Below, in pieces: positions 1 to 7,340 of a stretch of DNA of 9,747 nt. The stretch covers positions 1 through 9,747 of the forward strand of contig DASYQD010000185.1 of the NCBI GenBank assembly GCA_036005845.1, given 5' to 3'. A program made the position numbers and the translations under genes. Numbering within the stretch: the stretch's first letter is position 1; each line of letters starts with the position of its first letter. The stretch is from DASYQD01 sp036005845. Its GTDB lineage: Bacteria > Acidobacteriota > Thermoanaerobaculia > Multivoradales > JAIOJS01. Below the pieces are notes generated by a model, which was not told where the DNA came from, did not search any database, and was given only the letters and a program-made list of their open reading frames with translations.

Positions 1-197
1 CAGAGTGCGAGCCACTCGTCCCGCCGATGGAAGAGCGTGCGAAAGATGTCGAGCGACGGGTGCGCCGCGCCGCCGAGCGCTTCGAGCGCGGTGACGAGGA
101 TTGGATAGCCGACGAGCCACGCCAGCAGCGCACCGACGGCCAACGCCGCGAGGGAGCCGCCGAGGTGGCGACGCGAAGTGGACGTGGCGACGCTCAT
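1..197 (-). CDS. ABC transporter inner-membrane permease, N-terminal part (cut by window edge)
   Basis: Only the first 65 or so codons are present; the gene runs off the left edge. From the ATG at 195-197 the protein begins MSVATSTSRRHLGGSLAALA, then a hydrophobic segment with a Tyr-Pro pair (residues about 14-38) and a soluble stretch ending DIFRTLFHRRDEWLAL. A basic N-terminus, a first membrane helix ending near 'YP' and then a 'xxLDxFRxLF' loop is the usual start of binding-protein-dependent permeases of the ferric/thiamine/polyamine type (FbpB/ThiP-like). GAGG (203-206) lies 5 nt before this ATG. An in-frame ATG at 264-266 would add 23 residues but has no visible Shine-Dalgarno. It follows the ATPase and binding-protein genes on the same strand, so it is most likely the membrane component of that transporter. 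The family call rests on this short N-terminus plus context. Confidence 0.6.
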   Translation of the reverse strand, partial: MSVATSTSRRHLGGSLAALAVGALLAWLVGYPILVTALEALGGAAHPSLDIFRTLFHRRDEWLAL

Positions 198-315
198 CCG
201 AACCTCGTCGACAAGCCGGTGCGCAGCGACGTCTTCCTCGAGCCGGCGCGCAAACGCGATGGCCATGAGTGCCGGCGCGCGTCAGTGATGCTGCCGCGGA
301 GCGAGTTCCCCAGGC

Positions 316-423
316 CCGTCATCGCGAGGCCGCGAAGCGGCCGTGGCGATCTCGATCCCGCGAAGGCACGGTGGCGCGCGTGAGATCGAGATTGCTTCGT
401 CGCTGCGCTCCTCGCAATGACGG
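316..423. repeat. Two-unit palindromic repeat, copy A (108 bp), between ATPase and permease genes
   Basis: The ends are inverted: CCGTCATCGCGAGG (316-329) pairs with CCTCGCAATGACGG (410-423), 13 of 14 positions. Each half is itself a hairpin unit. The left unit has ATCGC (321-325) pairing with GCGAT (346-350) around an inner GGCCGC-GAA-GCGGCC stem. The right unit has ATTGC (391-395) pairing with GCAAT (414-418). CTCGAT and ATCGAG (351-356, 385-390) flank a 28-bp variable centre. It is the same element as copy B (2591-2695) in inverted orientation. It lies in the 250-bp gap between the ATPase stop (448) and the permease start (197), which otherwise shows no gene. The short open frames across it are repeat translations, not genes. 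Confidence 0.88.
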
Positions 424-447
424 AGTCGAGCGGCGCATCTCCTGCTG

Positions 448-1563
448 TCATCGAGCCGGCTCCACGGCGCTTTCGATCACGTTCGCGGCGTTGCGCTTTG
501 GCGCGGCCCAGATCCTGCCGCTCGGACCGGAGCCACCCGGCGCCACGGAGACCTCGTCATCGAGGCGCGCGCTGTTCGACGGCGCGACGACCTCCACCTC
601 GAGACCGTCAGCCGCTTCGATGCGGAAGCGACTTGTGGCGCCGGCGTAGCGGCGCTCGACGACGCGGCCCGCGAGCGCGTTCGGCGTATCGTGGGCGACG
701 AACGCCAGCGACTCCGGCCGCAACATCAGCTCGGCGTCGTCGCCTTCTTGCAGCACGTCGACGAGCTCGCCCGGCCAGGCGATGCTGTCGGCGAATGCCA
801 CTTGCCAATCGCTGTTGGCGTCGCGCCGCAGCCGCCCGCGCAGCAAGTTCGCGCGGCCGACGAAGCCGGCGACGGTGCGGTTCGCGGGCCGCTCGTGCAG
901 CTCCTCGGGCGCGCCCACCTGCTGCAGCTCGCCTCCCCACAGCACGGCGACGCGTTGCGCGAGGTCGAAGGCCTCTTCCTGCTCGTGCGTCACCAGCACG
1001 GTGGTGATGCCGAGGCGGCGCAGCACCTCTTGCAGCTTGCGCCGCGTGCGTTCGCGCAGCGACGGATCGAGGTTGGAGAGCGGCTCGTCGAGTAGCAGCA
1101 GCCGCGGCGCTGGCGCCAGCGCGCGCGCCAGCGCGACGCGCTGTTGCTGGCCGCCCGACATTGCCGACACCGCGCGCCGTTCGTAGCCCGCGAGGTCGAC
1201 GAGCGCGAGCACCTCGGCGACGCGGCGCGCGCTCTCCTCGCGCGACAAGCCGCGGCCATGGAGGCCGAATTCCACGTTCTCGCCGACGTCGAGGTGCGGG
1301 AAGAGCGCGTAGTGCTGGAAGACCATGCCGACGCCGCGCCTTGCCGGCGGCAACCGCGTCACGTCGGCGCCGCCGAGGCGGATGCTGCCCGCGTCGGCTT
1401 CCTCGAAGCCGGCGAGCAGGCGCAGCAGCGTCGTCTTGCCCGAGCCCGAAGGCCCGAGCAGCGCCAGTACCTCGCCTTCGCTCACTTCGAGCGACAGCCC
1501 GCGCAGCACCGCCGTCGCGCCGAAGCTCTTCGCGACCCCGGCGATCTCGACGAAGCTCGTCAC
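448..1563 (-). CDS. ABC transporter ATP-binding protein (FbpC/PotA-like, with TOBE domain)
   Basis: This is a 371-residue ABC ATPase that powers import of the ligand delivered by the neighbouring binding protein. Visible motifs in order are Walker A GPSGSGKTT (37-45), Q-loop Gln83 in VFQ, signature MSGGQQQR (135-142), Walker B LLLLDEP (155-161), D-loop SNLD (163-166) and switch His193 in VTH. About 130 further residues (235-365) form the TOBE-type regulatory domain, with the typical 'LRPESL' segment at 281-286. Length and domain order fit the iron/polyamine/thiamine/phosphonate class (usually 340-380 residues). All catalytic residues are present. The start is the GTG at 1561-1563: it overlaps the binding-protein TGA by four bases (GTGA), and no Shine-Dalgarno is visible upstream, so translation is probably coupled to the preceding gene. 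The open frame extends further upstream, but those codons lie inside the binding-protein gene. The substrate cannot be told from this subunit. Confidence 0.95.
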   Translation of the reverse strand: MTSFVEIAGVAKSFGATAVLRGLSLEVSEGEVLALLGPSGSGKTTLLRLLAGFEEADAGSIRLGGADVTRLPPARRGVGMVFQHYALFPHLDVGENVEFGLHGRGLSREESARRVAEVLALVDLAGYERRAVSAMSGGQQQRVALARALAPAPRLLLLDEPLSNLDPSLRERTRRKLQEVLRRLGITTVLVTHEQEEAFDLAQRVAVLWGGELQQVGAPEELHERPANRTVAGFVGRANLLRGRLRRDANSDWQVAFADSIAWPGELVDVLQEGDDAELMLRPESLAFVAHDTPNALAGRVVERRYAGATSRFRIEAADGLEVEVVAPSNSARLDDEVSVAPGGSGPSGRIWAAPKRNAANVIESAVEPAR

Positions 1564-2738
1564 GGCGCCGCGCCGTGGCCGCGCACTTCCCGGTCCCACC
1601 GCTCCATCCACTCCGCGCCGTGCGCCGCCACCAGCGCGCGGTCGTACTGCGCCGGCTTCATCTGCGCGAGCACGTCCTGCGCCCACTGCGGGAGCTGCTC
1701 GCGCGGCAGATCGGTGCGCGCCGGCAGCCGATAAGCCTTCTCGGCGGCGAGGCGCTGCGCCTCGAGGGTGCCCAGCCAATCGACGAACGCCGTCGCCTGC
1801 TGCGGATGCGGCGCCTTGGCCACGATGCCCACCGCGTCGGCGATCACCGGCGTGCCGCTGCTGGGGAACTTGTACGCGATCGGCACGCCGCGCTGCTGCT
1901 GCCAGAACATGTCGGTGAGCTCCCACACCGTGATCAGGCCCTCGCGGCGCGAGAGCTTGGTGAAGAGCAGCGCCGGGTTCTGCACGTACTCCTTGGTCTG
2001 CGCGTCGAGGCGGCGCAGCCACTGGAAGCCGCGCTCCGGGTTGCCGGTTTCCGCGACCGAGCGCGCGACGACCATGCCGAAGAGCGTGCGCATGGTGCCC
2101 GAGGCGAGCGGGTCACGGATGAGCACCTTGCCCGTCCAGCGCGGCGCGAGCAAGTCTTCCCAGTCGGCGGGCGCTTCCGCCGCCGGCACCGCGTCGCGGT
2201 TGTAGACGAGCACCGGCGCCGTCAGGTAGAGGCAGAAGTAGAGGTCCTTCGGCTCGCGGCAATCCGGGGTGAGCGCTGACGCCCACGGCGGCCGGTGCGG
2301 CTGCAGCAGCCCCTCGGCGGCGCCGCGCGCGAAGATGGTGTCGGGCCCACCGAACCAGACGTCGGCCTGCGGGTTCGCCGCCTCCGAGCGCACGCGGTCG
2401 TAGACGTCCTGCGACCCCATGTCGAGCCAGCGCACGTCGACGTCGGGATGCGCCTTCTCGTAGGTCTGCTCGAAGAGCTGCAGCAGGTCGCGCCCGTGCG
2501 GCGAGTAGAGGACGAGCGGCGTACGGCCGTCGCCCTTGCAACCAGCCACGGCTCCAGCGACGAGCAACAGCATGGCCATGAGGCCCCCAGCGTCATTGCG
2601 AGGAGCGCAGCGACGAAGCAATCTCGATGCTCGCCGTGGCATTGCCGCTCGCGAGATCGAGATCGCCACGGCCGCTGCGCGGCCTCGCGATGACGGGTGC
2701 GGGCGCCCTGGCGCGGGCGAGGCGGAAGCCTTCTTCAC
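1560..2738 (-). CDS. ABC transporter solute-binding lipoprotein (family 1/AfuA-like) with a repeat inserted in its leader
   Basis: This is a periplasmic-type binding protein of the SBP_bac_1/AfuA-like group, anchored as a lipoprotein. The hydrophobic stretch AMLLLVAGAVAGC (codons from 2576) ends in a VAGC lipobox. The mature part opens PLVLYSPHG, a typical first strand, and carries 'ADVWFGGPDT', 'APVLVYNRD' and a C-terminal 'SSGTPVIADAVGIV..APHP' segment usual in the family. From Cys the mature protein is about 326 residues, a normal size. The chosen start is the GTG at 2736-2738: it overlaps the upstream TGA (GTGA) and has GGAG 5 nt before it, giving 392 residues. Between this start (VKKASASP...) and the hydrophobic core sits a 105-bp repeat that reads through in frame. 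Other starts are the ATG at 2640-2642 inside the repeat, giving an Arg-rich leader, or the ATG at 2577-2579 (339 residues), whose leader would be very short and uncharged. The ligand is unknown; no adjacent Tyr-Tyr pair of classical ferric binders is seen. Confidence 0.88.
   Translation of the reverse strand: MKKASASPAPGRPHPSSRGRAAAVAISISRAAMPRRASRLLRRCAPRNDAGGLMAMLLLVAGAVAGCKGDGRTPLVLYSPHGRDLLQLFEQTYEKAHPDVDVRWLDMGSQDVYDRVRSEAANPQADVWFGGPDTIFARGAAEGLLQPHRPPWASALTPDCREPKDLYFCLYLTAPVLVYNRDAVPAAEAPADWEDLLAPRWTGKVLIRDPLASGTMRTLFGMVVARSVAETGNPERGFQWLRRLDAQTKEYVQNPALLFTKLSRREGLITVWELTDMFWQQQRGVPIAYKFPSSGTPVIADAVGIVAKAPHPQQATAFVDWLGTLEAQRLAAEKAYRLPARTDLPREQLPQWAQDVLAQMKPAQYDRALVAAHGAEWMERWDREVRGHGAAP
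2591..2695. repeat. Two-unit palindromic repeat, copy B (105 bp), inside the binding-protein leader
   Basis: This is the same element as copy A in opposite orientation. The ends CGTCATTGCGAGG (2591-2603) and CCTCGCGATGACG (2683-2695) are inverted, with one mismatch. The left unit pairs ATTGC (2595-2599) with GCAAT (2618-2622). The right unit pairs ATCGC (2662-2666) with GCGAT (2687-2691) around GGCCGC-TGC-GCGGCC. CTCGAT (2623-2628) and ATCGAG (2656-2661) flank a 27-bp centre. Its length is divisible by three and its minus-strand frame in the binding-protein gene has no stop codon. Confidence 0.9.
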
Positions 2739-5593
2739 GGCGTCTCCGCCGGCAGGTCCTCGCTCTGCACGCGCGGCTTGGCGAGCGCGAGCAGGTTGGC
2801 GAACAGCCGGTAGGCGCCCGGCACGCCCGCTGGCAACTGGCGGAAGAAGGCGAGGCCCGTGTAGACGAACGTCCCCTGACCGTACGGCGCCACGAGCAGC
2901 GCGCCGGAGAGCTCCGGCTTGCCGGGGTCGGCCATCGCGACGAGTGGCACGTACGCCGGGTCCCACGTCTGCGGGTAGTAGAGGCCGCGCTCCTGCACCC
3001 AGCCTTCCCAGTCGCTCGCGTCGATCGCGTTGGGCGTCGTAAACGCCGCGTGATCCGGCTGCAGCAGGCGCACCGCGGCGGTCTCGTCGGTCGTCCGCGT
3101 GGCGTTGCCGCGCGGCATGTCGAGCGGCAGCGGCGCCAGCTTCTGCGCGAAGTAGTCGTTGCGCTGCGACTGCACGACGAGCAGGCCGCCGGCGCGCACG
3201 AAGTCCTGCAGCCGCGAGTTGGCGGCGGCGAGCTCGGGCGCGGCGTCGTAGGCGCGCGGGCCGATGACGATGGCGTCGAAGTCGGCGAGGTCGCGCGAGA
3301 GCAGGTCGGCGGGCGCGAGCACCTGGAGCGGCACGCCCACCGCGAGCAGCGCCTCGGGCTCGTGGTCGGCGGCGCCGCGCACGTAGCCGACGGCCTGCAG
3401 CTTCGGCAGCTCGAGCGGGAAGGCGGAGATCGCCACCCGCGACGGCACCGGGATCGGCCGCGGCCGCACGTGCTCGTAGTCGACGAGCGGGAAGGACTGG
3501 AAGTAGCGGCCGCCGTCGAAGGTGATGGCACCCACTTCGACCGAGGTGCGGCCGGCGGCGAGCGGCGACGGCGGCGCGAGCGGCAATTCGAAGGTGCGTT
3601 TCTCGCCGGCGGGGAGTTGGAAGGGCTGCAGCGGCACCGCCGGCCAGCCATCAGGAACCAGGACGCTGAGCTGGCCTTCGACTGCCTTGTGTGCGTCGAG
3701 CGTCACCAGCAGGCGGCGCGGCTTCGTGTCGGCGAGTGGCCACGGCAGCATTCCTTGCGCGAGGGACACCTCGACCGCGGGGACGGCACGCAGCGGCCGT
3801 CGCACCTCGCCGCGCGAGAGGCTGCGCGAGATGGAGACGACCTCGCGCGTCACGGTGATCGGCAGCGGTCCCGCATCGGTATCGAGGTCGAGCACCGCGC
3901 GCAGCCGGAGCGGCGGCGGCTCAAAGGGCTCGCCGCGCACGGCGGGCGGCACGTCGGTCCAGTCGTAGAGGTCGCCCTGCCGCGGACGTTGCAAGAAGTA
4001 TGGCGCCGTGGGTGACGTGGCCGGGTCGACGGTGACGCGCGCCGCGAACGGCATCACCGCGCCGGGCTCGATGAAGACCGGTGGCGGCGCGGGCGGCGGC
4101 TCGGGTGCTGCCGCGAGTTCGGCACTCTCGGTGGTGTCCGCAGGAGCGGCGATATCCGTCGTGGTTGGCGGCGTGCTGGGCGCGGCGGTCGTTGCGGTGA
4201 GTGGGCTTCCTTCAGCGCTTCCCGCGGTCGAAGCTGTGGCCCCCGTCGTCGCCGGCGGAGTCAACGCCACGTTCACCGGCGCGGTCCATCCTGCTGGACT
4301 CTCCAGCATCAGCGACTCGATGCGAAGCGGCATGGGGCCGCCATCGAGCACGCGCGCGCTCACCGCGAGCTCGCTCCCCGGCACCACCTCGGCGCGGTCG
4401 GCGGTGGCGTCGACGACGAGGCCGAGCGCCGCCACCAGCGCGTCGGTCGCCGTCGCCTCCTTCTCGGCGAGGAACGTCGCGAGGTGACCGCCATCGGTGG
4501 CGGCTCCCGGCGACGAGGCCGCGACCGCCTCGGCGTCGCGCAGGTCGCGTAGCGCGCGCGCCAGCGGTCCCTCTGCTTCGGCGAGGTGTCCCGGCGCGAG
4601 CCCATTCCGCGCCTCGCCGGCCGCCGCTTCGACGTCGGCGAGCAGCCGCTGCAGCTCATCAGCCTCGGGCCCCGCAGGCAGCAGTCTGGCGAGCGACGTG
4701 AGGTGCGTGTCGACGCCCGCGAACAGCGCATCCTGCCCTTCCACCGCCGGCGCCTCGCGGCGCAGGTTCACCGGCCGCCCCTCGAGCGCCTGCAGCTGTC
4801 CCTCGCTCTGCGAGCGATGCAGGCTCCGCACATCCATGGCGATCTGGTAGAGCGTGTGCCCGGTGAGCGGGTCGAGCCGCTGGCTCGACAGCACCACCGT
4901 CGCTGTCGTCGGATCGCGCCATGCCTCGCGGAAGAAAGCTTCCGGCTGCCAGGGCGCAAGCCCTTCGGCCGCGAGCTGCGGCAGCGCCGCCGGGTCGCCG
5001 GCCACGCGCATGGCGTCGTCGGCGAGCGCGCCCGAGACCTGGTGCTGTCCGTGCCCGGCGCGCTCGTCGGGCGGGAAGACCGCCACCACGACCTGCGGGC
5101 GGAAGCGGCGGATGGCGCGCACGACGTCGACGAGCAGCTCCTCGCGCGGCCACTTGGTGAAGCTCTCGGCCATCGACTCGGTGTAGCCGAAGTCGTAGGC
5201 GCGGGTGAAGAGCTGGCGGCCGCGGTCGACGCGGCGGCCGGCGAGCAGCTCCTCGCTGCGCAGCACGCCGAGCGACTCGCCGAGCTCGTCGCCGATGACG
5301 TTCTGGCCGCCCTCGCCGCGGGTGAGCGAGAGATAGGCGACCTCGGTGCCGTCGCCCAGCGAAGCCACCGAGAGCAGCGAGTCGTCCTCGTCGTCAGGGT
5401 GGGCGCCGATGATCATCAGCCGGCGGTGCTGCGCCAGGCGGTCGAGGTCGCGCGACAGCTCGGCGACGCCGCCGCTGCCGGCGGGCTGCAGCGGGTCGAC
5501 AGCGGCGCGAAGCGGCGCGGCGAGGACGAGTAGGAAGGCGCCGGCGACGACGATGCCGAGCGCGGCGCGAGCGGGTGGCAGTCGAGCGCGCAT
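2735..5593 (-). CDS. Secreted PIG-L/LmbE-family deacetylase with C-terminal amidotransferase-like domain
   Basis: This is a large (952-residue) exported member of the PIG-L superfamily, zinc enzymes that remove N-acetyl groups from sugars and related amides. MRARLPPARAALG followed by a hydrophobic stretch and AAPLRA forms a signal peptide. The catalytic domain (about 40-220) shows the family motif AHPDDE (64-69; metal ligands His65 and Asp68, base Asp67 by family analogy), a conserved 'LRSEEL' segment (about 111-116) and GHGQHQ (180-185) carrying the expected distal His ligand. A helical part follows, then beta-rich NEW3/Ig-like segments (about 400-720) interrupted by a Thr/Ala/Pro linker (about 445-507). 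Residues about 729-939 look like a class I glutamine-amidotransferase fold without an obvious catalytic Cys. Family members with this long layout occur in Acidobacteriota and Bacteroidota. The ATG at 5591-5593 is preferred because it starts a clean signal peptide; a GTG at 5609-5611 would add six residues. No strong Shine-Dalgarno is seen for either. The stop overlaps the binding-protein start. The natural substrate is unknown. Confidence 0.9.
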   Translation of the reverse strand: MRARLPPARAALGIVVAGAFLLVLAAPLRAAVDPLQPAGSGGVAELSRDLDRLAQHRRLMIIGAHPDDEDDSLLSVASLGDGTEVAYLSLTRGEGGQNVIGDELGESLGVLRSEELLAGRRVDRGRQLFTRAYDFGYTESMAESFTKWPREELLVDVVRAIRRFRPQVVVAVFPPDERAGHGQHQVSGALADDAMRVAGDPAALPQLAAEGLAPWQPEAFFREAWRDPTTATVVLSSQRLDPLTGHTLYQIAMDVRSLHRSQSEGQLQALEGRPVNLRREAPAVEGQDALFAGVDTHLTSLARLLPAGPEADELQRLLADVEAAAGEARNGLAPGHLAEAEGPLARALRDLRDAEAVAASSPGAATDGGHLATFLAEKEATATDALVAALGLVVDATADRAEVVPGSELAVSARVLDGGPMPLRIESLMLESPAGWTAPVNVALTPPATTGATASTAGSAEGSPLTATTAAPSTPPTTTDIAAPADTTESAELAAAPEPPPAPPPVFIEPGAVMPFAARVTVDPATSPTAPYFLQRPRQGDLYDWTDVPPAVRGEPFEPPPLRLRAVLDLDTDAGPLPITVTREVVSISRSLSRGEVRRPLRAVPAVEVSLAQGMLPWPLADTKPRRLLVTLDAHKAVEGQLSVLVPDGWPAVPLQPFQLPAGEKRTFELPLAPPSPLAAGRTSVEVGAITFDGGRYFQSFPLVDYEHVRPRPIPVPSRVAISAFPLELPKLQAVGYVRGAADHEPEALLAVGVPLQVLAPADLLSRDLADFDAIVIGPRAYDAAPELAAANSRLQDFVRAGGLLVVQSQRNDYFAQKLAPLPLDMPRGNATRTTDETAAVRLLQPDHAAFTTPNAIDASDWEGWVQERGLYYPQTWDPAYVPLVAMADPGKPELSGALLVAPYGQGTFVYTGLAFFRQLPAGVPGAYRLFANLLALAKPRVQSEDLPAETP
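2744..2747 (-). promoter_or_regulatory. Shine-Dalgarno GGAG supporting the GTG start of the binding-protein gene
   Basis: On the minus strand GGAG is followed by ACGCC and then GTG (2736-2738), a 5-nt spacing. It lies within the last codons of the PIG-L gene, as expected for a GTGA-coupled gene pair. It argues that the ancestral start of the binding protein lies upstream of the inserted repeat. Confidence 0.6.
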
Positions 5594-5663
5594 CGCGGCG
5601 GATTCTGTCACCGCCGGTCATTGCCCGGATGCGACGCGCCGCCGGGTTCGCCGCAAACGACGA

Positions 5664-5693
5664 CGGCCGCCCCGACGCGAAGCGGAGCGGCCG
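5664..5693 (-). terminator. Possible terminator hairpin after the CAT-type permease gene
   Basis: A 10-bp stem (5664-5673 with 5684-5693) with a 10-nt loop lies about 30 nt past the permease stop. On the minus strand the only imperfect pair is a G-U wobble. The sequence after it has only a short TTT, so it is not a textbook intrinsic terminator. It sits between the permease and the PIG-L operon and may separate the two transcription units. The rest of the 131-bp gap shows no clear promoter. Confidence 0.35.
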
Positions 5694-5724
5694 ACAGGCC
5701 GAGGCGTGTGTGCGGGGGCGCCCG

Positions 5725-7227
5725 CTAGCTCCCCGCCAGCTTGCTGTGCTTGTTGCCGTACGTGAAGTAGAAGACCAAGCCGATCACCAGCCAGACGCCC
5801 AGCCGCAGCCAGTTGGTCCAGCCGAGGCCGTAGATCATCGCGCCGCTCACCAGGATGCCGAGGATGGCGACGAGCGGCAGCGCCGGCACCGTGAAGCCGC
5901 GCGGGATGTCGGGGCGCCTGCGGCGCATGATCCACACTCCGGCGCAGACGAGGATGAAGGCGAAGAGGGTGCCGATGCTCGTCATCTCGCCGACGACGTC
6001 GCCGGGGACGAAGGCGGCGAACAGGGCGGTGAAGACGAAGAAGAGCCAGTTGGACTTCCAGGGCGTCTTGTGGCGCGGGTGGACATCGGAGAACACCTTC
6101 GGCACCAGGCCGTCGCGGCTCATCGAGTAGAAGACGCGCGACTGGCCGAGCAGCATCACCAGGATCACCGACGAGAAGCCGGCGAGGATCGCCACCGTGA
6201 CCATGTTGGAGAGCCAAGCGAAACCCGGCATGTAGTTGGTGATCGCGTACGACACCGAGGCCTCGCGCGCCGGCCCGCGGAAGATGTCGACCGGGGCCAG
6301 CCCGCTCAGCACCCACGAGAACAGCACGTAGAGGATGGTGCAGACGACCAGCGAGCCGAGGATGCCGATCGGCATGTCGCGCTTGGGGTTCTTGGCCTCC
6401 TGGGCCGCCGTCGACACGGCGTCGAAGCCGATGTAGGCGAAGAAGACGACCCCGGCGGCGCCGAGGATGCCCATGATGCCGCCGTAGTGGTGGGTGACCC
6501 CTTCCGGCGTCGTGTACATCGTCGCCGCGGGAATGAGCGGCGTGTGGTTGGCGGGGTTGATGAAGCCCCAGCCGAAGGCGATCACCAAGAGGACGATGGT
6601 GACCTTGGTGACGACGATGATGGAGTTGACGAAGGCCGACTCCTGGGTGCCGCGCACCAGCAACAGCGTCAGCAGCAGGAGGATGAAGACCGCCGGTACG
6701 TTGATGATGCCGCGCGTGCCGTCCGCCGCGTGCTGGAACGGCGAATGGAACCATTGGAAGGGAATGTCCCAGCCGAAGAAGCCGAGCACGCGGTTGAAGT
6801 ACTCGCTCCAGGCGATCGACACGGTGGCGGCGCCGACGGCGTACTCGAGCACCAGGTCCCAGCCGATGATCCAGGCGACGAGCTCGCCCATGGTGGCGTA
6901 GGAGTAGGTGTAGGCGCTGCCGGCGATGGGGATCATCGAGGCGAACTCGGCGTAGCAGAGGCCGGCGAAGGCGCAGCCGATGCCGGCGACGATGAAGGCG
7001 AGCACCACCGACGGGCCGGAGCGGTCGGCGATGGCGGCGGCGGTGCGCGCGAAAAGCCCGGCGCCGATGATGGCGCCGATGCCGAGCGCGACCAGCGCCC
7101 AGGGGCCCAGCGTGCGCTTGAGAGTCGCTTCGCCGATGACCTCCCCGCCCTGGTTGACGACCACGGTATCGGCCTGGGATCCCTCGGCGAGCAGCTGGTC
7201 GATCGGCTTCGTGCGCGTCAACGACAT
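5725..7227 (-). CDS. APC-superfamily amino acid permease (CAT/YfnA type)
   Basis: This is a 500-residue inner-membrane transporter, most likely for amino acids. About 12 or more hydrophobic segments are visible. The first carries the unwound-helix motif GIGAIIGAGLF (49-59). The conserved TM6 region reads FFAYIGFDAVSTAAQEAKNP (262-281), and the TM8 loop reads QSRVFYSMSRDGLVP (362-376). These are typical of bacterial cationic-amino-acid-transporter homologues (COG0531, YfnA-like); substrate specificity cannot be read. The cytoplasmic N-terminus of about 40 residues before TM1 is also usual for this group. The start is the ATG at 7225-7227, chosen because GGAGG (7236-7240) stands 8 nt upstream; the frame stays open further upstream without a comparable ribosome site. 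It lies 157 bp after the LAT-type permease on the same strand and could be cotranscribed with it, although the gap contains strong hairpins. It is intact, with no missing motif. Confidence 0.93.
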   Translation of the reverse strand: MSLTRTKPIDQLLAEGSQADTVVVNQGGEVIGEATLKRTLGPWALVALGIGAIIGAGLFARTAAAIADRSGPSVVLAFIVAGIGCAFAGLCYAEFASMIPIAGSAYTYSYATMGELVAWIIGWDLVLEYAVGAATVSIAWSEYFNRVLGFFGWDIPFQWFHSPFQHAADGTRGIINVPAVFILLLLTLLLVRGTQESAFVNSIIVVTKVTIVLLVIAFGWGFINPANHTPLIPAATMYTTPEGVTHHYGGIMGILGAAGVVFFAYIGFDAVSTAAQEAKNPKRDMPIGILGSLVVCTILYVLFSWVLSGLAPVDIFRGPAREASVSYAITNYMPGFAWLSNMVTVAILAGFSSVILVMLLGQSRVFYSMSRDGLVPKVFSDVHPRHKTPWKSNWLFFVFTALFAAFVPGDVVGEMTSIGTLFAFILVCAGVWIMRRRRPDIPRGFTVPALPLVAILGILVSGAMIYGLGWTNWLRLGVWLVIGLVFYFTYGNKHSKLAGS

Positions 7228-7340
7228 CCGGTGTTCCTCCGCGGGTCGTTCGGAGCTTGGGCTGGAACGCGATGGGCGCCGCGGACTTTGCCACAAACCA
7301 TGGGCGCTGAACAGCCCTGCGGCACGAGCGGCCAGTCCGA

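Noticed and set aside
194..451. Minus-strand 85-codon open frame containing 'VIARSAATKQS'
   Set aside because: This is the well-known spurious translation of this repeat type, and it is not a gene.
448..560. Possible frameshift at the ATPase C-terminus (Gly/Ser/Pro-rich tail)
   Set aside because: Neither of the other frames gives a better match to a TOBE-domain end, and the total length is normal for the family.
2591..2695. CRISPR-like or tRNA-like structure
   Set aside because: There are no regularly spaced direct repeats and no tRNA features. The symmetry is that of a palindromic interspersed repeat.
2627..4015. Plus-strand open frame of 462 codons opposite the PIG-L gene
   Set aside because: It starts inside repeat B and has no recognisable motif. 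The minus-strand frame contains the AHPDDE enzyme.
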